A DNA stretch of 25,232 nucleotides. It comes from DATKBT01 sp035546295 (GTDB lineage: Bacteria; Acidobacteriota; Thermoanaerobaculia; Multivoradales; Multivoraceae). Below, one piece after another: positions 1 to 8,110 of the stretch. The translations under genes were made by a program, and so were the position numbers. The DNA lies in NCBI GenBank assembly GCA_035546295.1, contig DATKBT010000115.1, positions 1-25,232 on the forward strand. The letters are read 5' to 3'. How positions within the stretch are numbered: position 1 is the stretch's first letter; the number at the start of each line of letters is the position of its first letter. Below the pieces are notes generated by a model. The model saw only the letters and a list, made by a program, of their open reading frames with translations, was not told the origin of the DNA and made no database searches.

Positions 1-2204
1 GCTCTCTCCAAGGCCTCGATCGCCTCCTGGTACATCGACTGCGCGAGCCAGCACATGCCCAGGTTGAAGTGGGCCTCGGCGTACCCGGGATCGAGCTCCA
101 GTGCCTTGCGCCCTTCCTCGATGGCCCGATCGTAATCCCGCGCTAGCTGCAGGACCCGAGAGGCGGCGGCCCGGATGATGAGCGACAGCGGGTCGAGCCG
201 CTGGGCCTCGCGAATGTGGACCTCCGCCACGTCGTGATGGGCCATGGCGGTCAGGTACAGGGCGAACCAGTGGTGAGCGCTCGCGTCGCTGGGGCTGAGC
301 TCGAGCGCGCGACGAAACGCCGCCTCCGCGCCCGGCCAGTCCCAGTCGAACTTGAACCGCAGGAAGCCGAGCGAGGTGTGGACCGCGGGGAGGGTCTCGT
401 CGAGCTCCAGGGCCTTGGTGGCAGCCTGCCTCGCCCTCTCCACCAGGCCCCGAAACGAGCCCCCGTGGCCGGCCCCGGCGAGGAGGGCCAGTGAGTCCGC
501 CAGCCCGCTGTAGGCCAGCGTGTAGTCCGGAACCATCTCGATCGCCCGTTCGAAGTGCTCGACGCTCTTCTCGAGGGCGACCGTCGTGCGCCGGTTGAGG
601 AGGTAGCGGCCGAGCAGATAGTGCTCGTGGGCCTCGGGGGAGATGGCGGGACGCTCCTCGAGTCGAGTCTGCTCCTGCGGATCGAGCCTCACGTGAATCT
701 CTCTCGCGATCGCTCGGGCCAGGTCGCCCTGGAGGGCCAGCACGTCGCCGAGCTCGCGCTCGTAGCTCTGGGCCCAGACGTGGGAGTCGGTCGGCCCGTG
801 GACGAGCTTGGCGGTGATCCGCACCCGGTTTCCCGACCGCAGCACCGAGCCCTCCACGATGCCTTCGACGCCCAGCTTGCGGGAGATCTCCGGCAGGGAC
901 TCGACGGTTCCCTTGAATGGCATCACCGAGGTACGGGAGGTCACGCGCACGGCACCGAGCCGCGCCAGGTCCGCGATCAGCGCTTCGGTCATGCCGTCCG
1001 CGAAGTGGCCATCGCCAGGCTCGGCGCTCAGGTCCACCAAGGGCAGGATCGCCAGAGAGTCGATCAGCCCCCCTCCGCCCGACGACCGCTCTGCGGACCC
1101 CAACGACTGCTCGTGGAGGTCCAGGAGCACTCGCGCCAGCTCCCGGGTCGACTCGAACCGCTCGTCCGGGTCCTTCGCCAGACAGCGCTCCACCAGCGAC
1201 CGGAAGCGCGCCGGCAGGTCGGGATGCAGTGGGGGCTCGGGCGCGCTCTCGAGGATGCCGGAGAGGGTCTCGGTCGCGGTCTCCCGCCGGAAAGCCTGGC
1301 GTCCCGTCGCCATCTCGTGGAGGATCACGCCGAGCGAGAACTGGTCCGAGCGGAAGTCCACGGACTCGCCCTTCACCTGCTCGGGGGACATGTAGCCCAC
1401 CGTCCCGAGGACCCGCGACGGCTTCGCCTCCCCCGGCGCCGCCGAGGGCGCGCGGCAGCCCTCCCCTCCGAGCGGCGACATCAGCTTGGTGAGGCCGAAG
1501 TCCAGGATCTTCGCAAAGCCGTCGCTCGAGAACATCACATTCTCGGGCTTGAGGTCCCGGTGCACGATGCCTGCTTCGTGCGCCTTCGCGATGCCGCTCG
1601 CCATCTGGCTCGCCAGACGGAACAGATCCCGGGTCGGGAGCGGTCCCACCGCCAAGAGCTCCCTGAGGGTCCTTCCCTCGACGTGCTCCATGACGATGTA
1701 GCGCATGCCACGTTCTTCGCCGATGCCGTGGATGGTGACGATGTTGGGGTGATTGAGAGCGGAGGCGGAGCGGGCCTCCTGCTCGAACCGCCGCAGGCGC
1801 TCCGAATCCGCGGCGGCCTCGGCTCGGAGCACCTTGATCGCGACGTCACGCCCGAGCTCGAGATCCGTCGCCCGGTACACCTCACCCATGCCCCCGACGC
1901 CCACCCGGGAGACGATCTCGTACGCTCCCAATCGCGTCCCTGCGACGAGCTCGACCCGCGGAACCCGCAGCGCCGTGTCGGCGAGAGCCTGGAGCACGGG
2001 TTCGGCGAGCCCCGTGAGGCTCCCGTCGAGAACCCTGTGGCTGCGCTCGTCGGCCGCCAGGAACGCTTCGACCTCGGCGCGCAGGGCGTCGTCGCCGCCG
2101 CAGGCCTTCTGGACGAATGCCGCTCGCTCCGCGGCTTCCAGAGCCAGCGCCCGGTCGAGGATCTCTTCGAGCCGCTGCCAGCCTTCCCTGCAGAGCCCGT
2201 CCAT
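1..2204 (-). CDS. Ser/Thr protein kinase with TolB-like and TPR regions (3' end outside window)
   Basis: The reading frame opens with ATG at 2204 and stays open to base 1, giving about 734 codons without a stop. After a short N-terminal region typical of acidobacterial kinases come the glycine loop GVGGMG (residues 102-107), the ATP lysine in VAIK (K124), HRDLKPEN (215-222), DFG (235-237) and a YMSPEQ activation-segment end. From about residue 380 a TolB/adenylate-cyclase-like region follows (AILPLVDLS, FADGMTEALI), then TPR repeats; the last visible one reads AEAHFNLGMCWLAQ. I see no transmembrane segment between kinase and TPR part, so it is probably cytoplasmic. The start lies 5 bp after the sigma factor stop, so the two are probably co-transcribed and functionally linked. 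Substrate unknown. Confident for the family. Confidence 0.93.
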   Translation of the reverse strand, partial: MDGLCREGWQRLEEILDRALALEAAERAAFVQKACGGDDALRAEVEAFLAADERSHRVLDGSLTGLAEPVLQALADTALRVPRVELVAGTRLGAYEIVSRVGVGGMGEVYRATDLELGRDVAIKVLRAEAAADSERLRRFEQEARSASALNHPNIVTIHGIGEERGMRYIVMEHVEGRTLRELLAVGPLPTRDLFRLASQMASGIAKAHEAGIVHRDLKPENVMFSSDGFAKILDFGLTKLMSPLGGEGCRAPSAAPGEAKPSRVLGTVGYMSPEQVKGESVDFRSDQFSLGVILHEMATGRQAFRRETATETLSGILESAPEPPLHPDLPARFRSLVERCLAKDPDERFESTRELARVLLDLHEQSLGSAERSSGGGGLIDSLAILPLVDLSAEPGDGHFADGMTEALIADLARLGAVRVTSRTSVMPFKGTVESLPEISRKLGVEGIVEGSVLRSGNRVRITAKLVHGPTDSHVWAQSYERELGDVLALQGDLARAIAREIHVRLDPQEQTRLEERPAISPEAHEHYLLGRYLLNRRTTVALEKSVEHFERAIEMVPDYTLAYSGLADSLALLAGAGHGGSFRGLVERARQAATKALELDETLPAVHTSLGFLRFKFDWDWPGAEAAFRRALELSPSDASAHHWFALYLTAMAHHDVAEVHIREAQRLDPLSLIIRAAASRVLQLARDYDRAIEEGRKALELDPGYAEAHFNLGMCWLAQSMYQEAIEALER

Positions 2205-2209
2205 GCGGT

Positions 2210-2785
2210 TCAGCAGGCTCCAGGCTGCTCGTCCAGCACTCGACAGAGGAAGGCCCGCGCCTTGCGCCAATCCCGTCGCACGGTGCGCTCGGAAATCCCG
2301 AGCACTCCTGCCGCCTCCTCTTCGGTCAGCCCACCGAAGAACAGCAGCTCGACCAGCCGGGCGAGTCGACCGCTGACAGCGGCAAGGCGCTCGATGGCCT
2401 GATCGAGGGCGAGTGTCTCGACCACACTCCCCTCGATGCCGAGCTCCGCGGCGTCCAGCGACGTGTGATGGGCGTCGCCGCCCCGCTTCTGGGCGCTCCG
2501 GCGACGGGCGTAGTCGACCACGATGTAGCGCATCGCGGTGGCCGCGATCGCCAGGAAGTGGGACCGATCGTTCCAGTTGGCCCGCGCCGGCTCCACCAGC
2601 TTGAGGTAGGCCTCGTGCACCAGGGCGGTGGTGTTCAGGGTCTGACCGGGGCGATAGCGGCGAAGCTGGCGTCGCGCCATGGCGTGGAGCTCGTCGTAGA
2701 CGAGCGGCATCAGTCGGCTCGTCGCCGAGGAATCACCCTCTCGAATCGCGATCAGGAGATCGGTGATTTCTTGTTCGACCGCCAT
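2210..2785 (-). CDS. ECF-type RNA polymerase sigma factor
   Basis: This 191-aa protein has the two domains of an ECF sigma factor. Region 2 is visible as TALVHEAYLKLV followed by HFLAIAATAMRYIVVDYARR (about residues 54-95). Region 4 is visible as LTEEEAAGVLGISERTVRRDW, a helix-turn-helix near residues 153-173. The overall pattern matches the sigma-70 ECF subfamily common in Acidobacteria and Planctomycetes, which is often encoded next to Ser/Thr kinases rather than anti-sigma factors. The kinase gene begins 5 bp downstream, which supports control by phosphorylation instead of an anti-sigma factor (inference). The start ATG at 2785 has only a weak GGA upstream. It is divergent from the small secreted protein gene at 2936. 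Confidence 0.93.
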   Translation of the reverse strand: MAVEQEITDLLIAIREGDSSATSRLMPLVYDELHAMARRQLRRYRPGQTLNTTALVHEAYLKLVEPARANWNDRSHFLAIAATAMRYIVVDYARRRSAQKRGGDAHHTSLDAAELGIEGSVVETLALDQAIERLAAVSGRLARLVELLFFGGLTEEEAAGVLGISERTVRRDWRKARAFLCRVLDEQPGAC

Positions 2786-2935
2786 GGCCGTCCGGTGCCT
2801 GGGTCCCTACGCGCGCGGTCTTCCCGCAGGACGGATGGCCGGTGTGTGGGAGGGCTTGCGATTCCTCTAGATGAGAGATCCGTCACGGCCCTTCGCGGCC
2901 AACCAAACCTTCGACCCTCAATGGAGCTGAAAACC

Positions 2936-3436
2936 ATGCGGAACCGTACACTCTTCGCGACGATCTGCGCAACGACCGGCCTGGCTCTCCTCCTCGGGGC
3001 CGGCAGCGCCGCGGCCAGTCCCTGCGTGTATGCCATCGGACCCGCGACTCCGATCCAGTTCGCTCCGAACCCGGAGACCGGCCTGATCGAGCTCACCGTT
3101 CCCCTGACCATCGGAGCGAACGCCTTCACCGCGGACCTCGAGGTCGCGATTCTCGGGTTCCTCGAGGTGGGAGACGATGGTTACCCCCGGCGAGCCGTGG
3201 TGACCCACGCCTGGCGGATCCGGGAGAATAATCTCAAGCTCGACTGGGTGGGAGAAGCGGCCACGGTCCCCACCGGCGAACCCAACCAGATCTACTACCG
3301 GCTGCGGCTCGACCTGGCGACGTCGAACGGACGCTACGACGCTGGAACGCTCTTCATCGAGGGGATCTTCAACTTCGACGGCACCGGCGATGCCCGGAGC
3401 TTCTTCGGCAAGCTCTGTTCCCGCGGGAACGCCTAG
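2936..3436 (+). CDS. small secreted protein of unknown function
   Basis: This 166-aa protein starts with a clear Sec signal peptide: MRNRT, a hydrophobic core (ATTGLALLLGAG) and an ASA-type cleavage region near residue 26. The mature part is mainly polar and beta-rich, with one cysteine near its start (C30) and one near its end (C161), which could form a disulphide. I do not recognise the family. An in-frame ATG at 2921 would add five residues, but GGAG at 2923-2926 lies 9 nt before ATG 2936, so I prefer 2936. It is divergent from the ECF sigma gene with a 150-bp gap that must hold both promoters, so it could be a target of that sigma factor (inference). Confidence 0.8.
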   Translation: MRNRTLFATICATTGLALLLGAGSAAASPCVYAIGPATPIQFAPNPETGLIELTVPLTIGANAFTADLEVAILGFLEVGDDGYPRRAVVTHAWRIRENNLKLDWVGEAATVPTGEPNQIYYRLRLDLATSNGRYDAGTLFIEGIFNFDGTGDARSFFGKLCSRGNA

Positions 3437-3555
3437 CGGCCCGTGGTGGGACTCGCGCGGAGCTGAGCGCGGAGATCTGCGGCCTCTGGCAGGGCGGGCC
3501 GACCAGAGCACCTCCCTCGCGAGGGACTCGACACGGTCAGCGGACCACGCCATCC

Positions 3556-3905
3556 TCACGGCGACTCGGAACCCTCGGGTACGCCGGGTCGCGCGAGCAG
3601 GCGCGCGATTCAGCGCCTCGTGGCGCTCGTCGATCCGCCGGCGCTCGCGGAGCTCCGCGGCGTGCTCCTGGAGCTCGGTGAGCAGCAGGACCGACTGCAG
3701 CCGGCACTCGACGGTCCGCGGTTTCCCTCCTCGTTCCGGACCACCAGCTCGGGGAACACGTCGGCGACCTTCCTCGGCGATCAGGCCGAGCTCGGCGTGT
3801 TGGGATCGGCGGCGGCGTGGCGGTGGTAGCGGAAGGCGACCGGCCGCAGGTCCAAGAGCCGCTCCGAGAGCTCGCCGCCCCCGCGATGTCCTGCTTGACG
3901 GAGCG
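3556..3905 (-). pseudogene. frameshifted remnant of an S74-type intramolecular chaperone domain
   Basis: Read in a single frame this region makes no sense, but three frames joined give a coherent protein end. In order: SVKQDI, then GELSERLLDLRPVAFRYH, then ELGLIAEE, then VADVFPELVVRNEEG, then GKPRTVECRLQSVLLLTELQ, and a charged coiled tail ending at a TGA at 3558-3556. This is the pattern of the S74 endosialidase-type chaperone found at the C-terminus of tail-fibre-like and secreted proteins (LRPV.FRY, GLIAEEV...P.LV, LLLNELQ). At least three frameshifts separate the pieces, and no N-terminal stalk or passenger is recognisable, so it is a dead fragment. The family match is from memory of the motif; the frameshifts are seen directly. 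Confidence 0.7.
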
Positions 3906-3972
3906 CGTCGAGGAACGCGCTGCCTCCCGGTCGAGGGACCTCCGACCCGGCTCGTCCTTCCGAGATCCCCTC

Positions 3973-3978
3973 TACAAT
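3973..3978 (+). promoter_or_regulatory. possible -10 element TACAAT
   Basis: TACAAT stands out in very GC-rich DNA and lies 7 bp before the ATG at 3986. That spacing would place the transcript start at or near the ATG, giving a leaderless mRNA. I see no good -35 element. It precedes a truncated gene, so it may be a relic. Confidence 0.3.
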
Positions 3979-3985
3979 CCCGGCA

Positions 3986-4195
3986 ATGACGAGCCGCACT
4001 CACGCCGCCAACGCCGTCCCCCTCTGCCTCACTACGGTCGCCGCCGCCGGGCCCTACGAGCCGCCGCGCACGGCCGACGGCAAGCCGCTCCTCGACGGCG
4101 TCTGGACCAACGCCTCGCTCACACAGCTCACGCGGCCGCGCGGGATCGACGAGCTCGTGTTGACGCCGGCCGAGGCGGAGGCGCCGGCCCCACTC
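3986..4195 (+). pseudogene. 5' stub of a secreted protein gene (P-RT-DGKP-L-GVWTN family)
   Basis: ATG 3986 opens a signal-peptide-like start (LCLTTVAAAGPYEPP) followed by RTADGKPLLDGVWTNASLTQ and VLTPAEAEA. I recall this N-terminal pattern (PRT.DG.PDLQG.WTN..LT.LERP...LT.EEA) from a family of secreted hypothetical proteins several hundred residues long. Here the resemblance stops after about 70 codons and the frame runs into Arg-rich sequence overlapping the next gene. It therefore looks like a gene cut after its first 200 bp. The signal-peptide core is also weak. It is not expected to make a functional protein. Confidence 0.55.
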
Positions 4196-4323
4196 CGGGC
4201 GATCGACGCCGCCGGGTCAGATCCGGCTCTCCCATCGCTTGGAGCTCGGAGGCGAGCGCCACGAGGGCGACGAGCTGTGCCACGGATTCTCTCGAAGTAT
4301 TCTCTCGAAAGGAGATGCAGCAC

Positions 4324-4833
4324 ATGGGGTATCAGATCGACGCCCGAGATCACTCGCTGGTGCGGGTCGGCCGGGACGATCAGGAGGTCGCGGTCTTTCG
4401 CAAGGCCGGCTCCTTCATTCACAACCTCGAGGGGGAGGTCGACGGCGTCGAATACCAGATGAAGCTCGCAGCGCCATGGACCGGCTTTCGCTATCTGCTG
4501 CGTCAGGGGACACACGAGCTGGCGAGCGCCAAGAGGCGGGGCCGGCTGCACGCCTTCGAAGCGGACCGGCCGCTGGTTCGGCACCGGTTGGTGGAGTTCG
4601 AGCTGGAGGTCCATGGGCGGCAATATCGGCTGACACCCGAGGACCGTTACGGTCTCACGCATGCTCTTTGCGAGGGCGACGAACAGTGCGGGGGTCTGGT
4701 CATGCGAACGTTCGAGGCACAGCGAGATGGCCCATGGCAGGCGGACCTCCAGGCTCCCTCGGACTGGCCGGTGCCCCTCGCCGCTTTCGTGGCCTGGCTG
4801 GCCCGGGAGGGTCGGGGGCGTATGGGAGGCTAG
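4324..4833 (+). CDS. conserved-looking protein of unknown function
   Basis: This 169-aa protein is read from ATG 4324, with AGGAG at 4310-4314 and a 9-nt spacer. An in-frame ATG at 4315 sits on the Shine-Dalgarno itself and is rejected. The sequence has a natural composition with aromatic and charged residues spread evenly: MGYQIDARDHSLVRV, VAVFRKAGSFIHNLEGE, YQMKLAAPWTGFRYLL, a tail with VPLAAFVAWLAREGRG. There is no signal peptide or TM segment, so it is probably cytoplasmic. The alternating hydrophobic pattern suggests a beta-rich fold, loosely like LURP-one/Tubby-type barrels, but I would not assign that. No operon partner: the upstream gene is a remnant and the downstream gene is convergent. 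Confidence 0.78.
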   Translation: MGYQIDARDHSLVRVGRDDQEVAVFRKAGSFIHNLEGEVDGVEYQMKLAAPWTGFRYLLRQGTHELASAKRRGRLHAFEADRPLVRHRLVEFELEVHGRQYRLTPEDRYGLTHALCEGDEQCGGLVMRTFEAQRDGPWQADLQAPSDWPVPLAAFVAWLAREGRGRMGG

Positions 4834-5169
4834 TGTCCTGTCAGGAGACCGACGCGCTCGCAATCGAAGGGACGAGCCGCTGCTGGGCCCGGCCTGCGGT
4901 CCCGCGCCGCCCGTTGTCGAGTCGACCCTTCTACCGTCGGCATCCTCCTGCAGAGCGCCCACCGCAAACGCTCGTCTCGCTCACCGACTTCGCTCGATCG
5001 CGCCGGCCGAGCGAGCGTGGTCAGCCACGCGGGGATAGGGCAGGGCCGCCACCAGGACGGCAGGGGCCTTCATCCAGCCCCGGCGTCCGTCTCGGCCGTC
5101 CCTGCTGCTCCGCCGAGCCACACCGTAGCAGCGGGGTCCGCGAACGAACTGCCTGGCACGCACGAGCCG
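4834..5169. other. intergenic region between convergent genes
   Basis: This 336-bp stretch separates two convergent genes. Open frames exist on both strands but none has a believable composition or a ribosome-binding site; a 30-codon minus-strand frame starting MKAPAVLVAALPY is short and unsupported. The only structure I note is the hairpin at 5015-5030. Confidence 0.5.
5015..5030. terminator. small hairpin between convergent genes
   Basis: GCGTGG-TCAG-CCACGC forms a perfect 6-bp stem with a 4-nt loop. It lies between the stops of two convergent genes, where a shared terminator would be expected. There is no T-run on either side, so it is only a candidate. Confidence 0.3.
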
Positions 5170-7701
5170 CTACGAGCAAGGGAAGCGCGTGAGCTCGATC
5201 ACGGGCTCGAACAGCTCGCCGACGGGACTTCGGAAGAACGCGGTGTCGCCGGTGATCGAGTCGGTCACGCGCAGATTGGCCTCGACGTCCGTGAGTCCGG
5301 CCGCGAACACCCAGTAGTGACCGTTGATCGCACAAGCGTCGAGCACCTTGGCGAACACCTCGATGTTGTCGGGATCGAAGAACCAGAACAGGCCCGAGTC
5401 TTCGCCCAGCACGCGACCGCTCGCCGAGCCGCCGGCCGCGCCAGCGGTGAACTCGACGCTCACCTTGTAGCGGCCGGCGAGACAGAGGACGTCCTCGCGG
5501 GTGCGGCAGGCGACGGCTCCGCCGACGGCCGCTCGAGCGTGTGCCTCCTCTGCCGCGCCCCGCTCGGCGCGCCGCTCGGCCCCCGGCCGCGCTCGGGGCG
5601 CGGTTCCGGCCGCCAGAACGCGGCCGGGCGGGGGCGCCGGCGCGTCGTGCCGCTGCGACGACACGCCGCCCGCGGCGACCACAGCGGCCGAGCCTTCTTC
5701 GTCGGGACCGCAGACGAAGGCCTCCAGGTCGCGCACGGGCGCATAACGGGAGAAGTCCGGCTTGAGGTAGCGCTTCGCCTCGCCGGTCGTGGTGTCGGTG
5801 ACCAGGAGCTGCGTCTGCAGGTCGGTGAGGCCGCCGGCGAACACCCAGAAGTGGCCGTTCACCGCACAGCCGTCGAGCACCTTCGCCACCACCTCGACAT
5901 TGCCGGGATCGAAGTACCAGTAGTAGCCGGTGTCGGCGGTCAACGCCACGGCGCCCGCGGGTCCGCCGGCGCCGTCCGCCGCCGCCCAGGTGACGCGCGC
6001 GTCGAAACGGCCGCCCTCGAGGCACAGGTTGGTGCCGTCGAACACGCAGGGACCAGAAGAGCCTGGAGCCGGGACGGTGCGACCGTTGAGTGAAGGACCA
6101 CGCCGATACACGAAGGCCACGTCCTGGGTGTCCGACACCGCGACGGCGGCGTCTTCGGGATCGAGGAGACCTTCGACCCGATCCGCGATCGTCGCGACGC
6201 CGGTGAGCGCTTCTGAACGCCGGTTGAACAGGCGCGCGCGCACCTCGGTCCCGTCCGCCAGCTCCTCGTCCCACGAGACGACGACGTTCCCCCCGGCGTT
6301 GACCGCCACGCGCGGTCGCTGGCGCTCCCCCGGATCCTCCGTGACGTCGTAGACCGGGCTCGGCGACCCCATTCTGGCGAGCCCTCGACCTCGGATCCGG
6401 CCGGTGCCCGGCTCGCGGTACACGACGACGATGTCGCCGGCCTCGTTGACCGTCGCGTCGAAGTGCGGGCTCTCGGTGTCCACCAGGACGAACGGATCGC
6501 CCATCGGCTCGCCGCTCGGGTCGAAGCGCCGCGCCACGATGCTGGTCTGGTTACCGGCCGAGCCGGTGCGGAGCGAGCCGACCGGCGCTGTCGCCGTGGC
6601 TGCCGCCACGCCGCCGCGCTGTTGCCAGATCACCACGGACTCCCCGAGGCCGGTCGAGCGGGTGAGCGGCCGGACCAGCTCGCTCGAGGTCGCCACGCGC
6701 CGCCGCACCGACCCGTTATCGCGAAACCGCTCGGTCAGCAGCTCCTCGCCGCGCCTCCAGGACACGGTCAACGCTCCGGTGCCGTCACCGGCGATGGTCG
6801 GGTTGTCGAGCTGGTCGCCGCCCTGGTCGATGACCAACACGGGCGTCAACGGGCTTCCGTCCTCGCGGAACAAGCGGCCGAGAATCGACTGGATCCCGGA
6901 GCCTTTGACCTCCCGCCACACCGCCGCAATCGTGCCTTCGCCGACAAAGGTGGCCTGGACCTCGCTCTCGTCGCCGCTCCGGGAGGGGTTGACCTCCACC
7001 GGCGCGCCCAGCGGCGAGTCGGCAGCGAACAGCTGGACGAAGGCAGTGTCGACGCAGTCCGTCGCGAGCGATGAGCAGGCGATGTCGTAGGCCAGCACCC
7101 GTTGGCCCCGCGCTCGCGCCCGCAGGGCGAAGCCGCTCAGGGAGGAGCTGAGTGGGGAGTTCTGTTGGTCACGCGAGGGCGAACCGAGGATGCCGAACTC
7201 CCCTCCGGTCGGCCCATCGCTCTCCAGCGCGTCGTTCTCTACGACCGCGACGTCCAACGCCCCGCCTTCGATCTCGGCATCGCGGCTCTCGAGGACGATC
7301 TGGAGCGGCTGCGCAGGCGCGGGGGCGCCGTCGTCCAACAGATCGAGCCACACGCTCTTGGATCCCTCCTCGCCGGGCAGCCAATCGATCCACTCCGCGG
7401 TGAGCTCGACGGCCGTCCCCGTCTGCTGGCTGGATCGGTCGCGGACACGCAGGTGCACGCTCACCGAGTGCACGCTCGCGCCGCGGCGCTCCACCTCGAG
7501 CCGGATCCGCGTGCCTTTCGCCCCGCTGGTCCTTGTCTGGGCCCAGCCGATCCGCGCGCGACCCTCGGTCAAACCGGAGCTCGCTGACGGGGGAGCTTGC
7601 GCCGGCAGGGACGCCGCCTGCGCCAGCGAAAGGAACGCGCAGAGGGCGCTCAACTGCACGCCGAGGCGCGTGCCGGGTGCGCTGGTTGCCCTGAAGACCA
7701 T
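5170..7701 (-). CDS. large secreted protein with Calx-beta-like region and duplicated C-terminal domain
   Basis: 843 aa, ATG 7701 with AAGGTGA just upstream. A signal peptide (hydrophobic core LSALCAFLSLAQAA, cleavage near residue 35) directs export. Residues about 45-155 resemble a Calx-beta domain (SVSVHLRVRD, WLPGEEGSKS, LDDGAPAP, VVENDA). Residues 190-530 contain recurring strands such as RRFDPSGEPMGDPFVL and PRVAVNAGGNVVVSWDE, like a beta-propeller of secreted acidobacterial proteins. Two copies of one domain close the protein, about 553-663 and 738-843, both with FDP.N.EV.AKVLD.CA.NGH.WVFA.GLTD and a conserved late Cys. An Ala/Arg/Pro-rich linker separates them. I recall this last domain from many acidobacterial secreted proteins with no known function. 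Role: probably extracellular or cell-surface binding (inference). Confidence 0.88.
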   Translation of the reverse strand: MVFRATSAPGTRLGVQLSALCAFLSLAQAASLPAQAPPSASSGLTEGRARIGWAQTRTSGAKGTRIRLEVERRGASVHSVSVHLRVRDRSSQQTGTAVELTAEWIDWLPGEEGSKSVWLDLLDDGAPAPAQPLQIVLESRDAEIEGGALDVAVVENDALESDGPTGGEFGILGSPSRDQQNSPLSSSLSGFALRARARGQRVLAYDIACSSLATDCVDTAFVQLFAADSPLGAPVEVNPSRSGDESEVQATFVGEGTIAAVWREVKGSGIQSILGRLFREDGSPLTPVLVIDQGGDQLDNPTIAGDGTGALTVSWRRGEELLTERFRDNGSVRRRVATSSELVRPLTRSTGLGESVVIWQQRGGVAAATATAPVGSLRTGSAGNQTSIVARRFDPSGEPMGDPFVLVDTESPHFDATVNEAGDIVVVYREPGTGRIRGRGLARMGSPSPVYDVTEDPGERQRPRVAVNAGGNVVVSWDEELADGTEVRARLFNRRSEALTGVATIADRVEGLLDPEDAAVAVSDTQDVAFVYRRGPSLNGRTVPAPGSSGPCVFDGTNLCLEGGRFDARVTWAAADGAGGPAGAVALTADTGYYWYFDPGNVEVVAKVLDGCAVNGHFWVFAGGLTDLQTQLLVTDTTTGEAKRYLKPDFSRYAPVRDLEAFVCGPDEEGSAAVVAAGGVSSQRHDAPAPPPGRVLAAGTAPRARPGAERRAERGAAEEAHARAAVGGAVACRTREDVLCLAGRYKVSVEFTAGAAGGSASGRVLGEDSGLFWFFDPDNIEVFAKVLDACAINGHYWVFAAGLTDVEANLRVTDSITGDTAFFRSPVGELFEPVIELTRFPCS

Positions 7702-7704
7702 CGG

Positions 7705-7746
7705 TCACCTTCCCTCTGTCGTGACGAGTGTGTCGAGCCGTTTCAT
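7705..7746 (-). promoter_or_regulatory. possible 13-codon leader ORF before the large secreted protein gene
   Basis: On the minus strand ATG 7746 follows GGGGGAG at a 2-nt spacing and encodes MKRLDTLVTTEGR, ending with TGA at 7707-7705. The ATG of the secreted protein gene follows 3 nt later at 7701, so translation could be coupled. The ribosome-binding site and ATG lie inside the 31-bp tandem repeat. The 2-nt spacer is short, so translation is uncertain. Confidence 0.25.
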
Positions 7747-7793
7747 CGCTCCCCCACCCAACGTCGAGCCGTTTCATCGCTCCCCCACCCAAC
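7732..7793. repeat. perfect 31-bp tandem duplication
   Basis: Two identical adjacent 31-bp units occupy 7732-7762 and 7763-7793, beginning GTCGAGCCGTTTCATC. A degenerate third start (GTAGCGTCGTTTC) follows at 7794. On the minus strand each unit contains GGGGGAGCGATGAAACGG, a ribosome-binding-site-like stretch and an ATG, 45-77 bp upstream of the secreted protein start. Thirty-one is not a multiple of three, so the two ATGs open different frames. Confidence 0.95.
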
Positions 7794-8110
7794 GTAGCGT
7801 CGTTTCGGCTGGGGCCCCCTCAGGCCGCATCTAAAGCGAAGATGCCAAGAGATCCTGGCAAAGTCTTTGGCGGCCTGGCGGGTCAGCGCGAGAGCACAGC
7901 GAAGAGTGTCATCCACATCGCTCGGACGTATGCGGGACCGCGCAATGCTCGGGTGTCAATGATCATCGCAAAGTGGAGCACCCCCAGCGCTTTGTTGTGT
8001 CGTGCGACAGAGTACAGGGCTCGTCAGTCTCGTGCCTTGGGGCTGGCGAGGTTCGGGGAGCCAGCCCTGCGGGCTCGCCGGCGGCAACCACGAACAGCCG
8101 CGAGTCCTGG

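Larger units (their letters stand above)
3437..4323. other. gene-remnant region between two genes
   Basis: No intact gene fits here. The long open frames on both strands have skewed Arg/Ser/Pro-rich compositions typical of out-of-frame GC-rich DNA. Two decayed genes can be recognised and are listed separately: an S74-like chaperone domain on the minus strand (3556-3905) and the N-terminus of a secreted protein on the plus strand (3986-4195). From about 4196 to 4309 I see nothing. Confidence 0.6.

Noticed and set aside
555..2402. 615-codon open frame on the plus strand
   Set aside because: It is the mirror frame of the kinase gene. The composition is Arg/His/Leu/Gly-rich with no domains, while the minus strand shows all kinase motifs.
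3417..3430. 14-bp perfect palindrome GTTCCCGCGGGAAC
   Set aside because: It lies inside the end of a coding sequence and has no loop, so it is a poor terminator. Probably chance.
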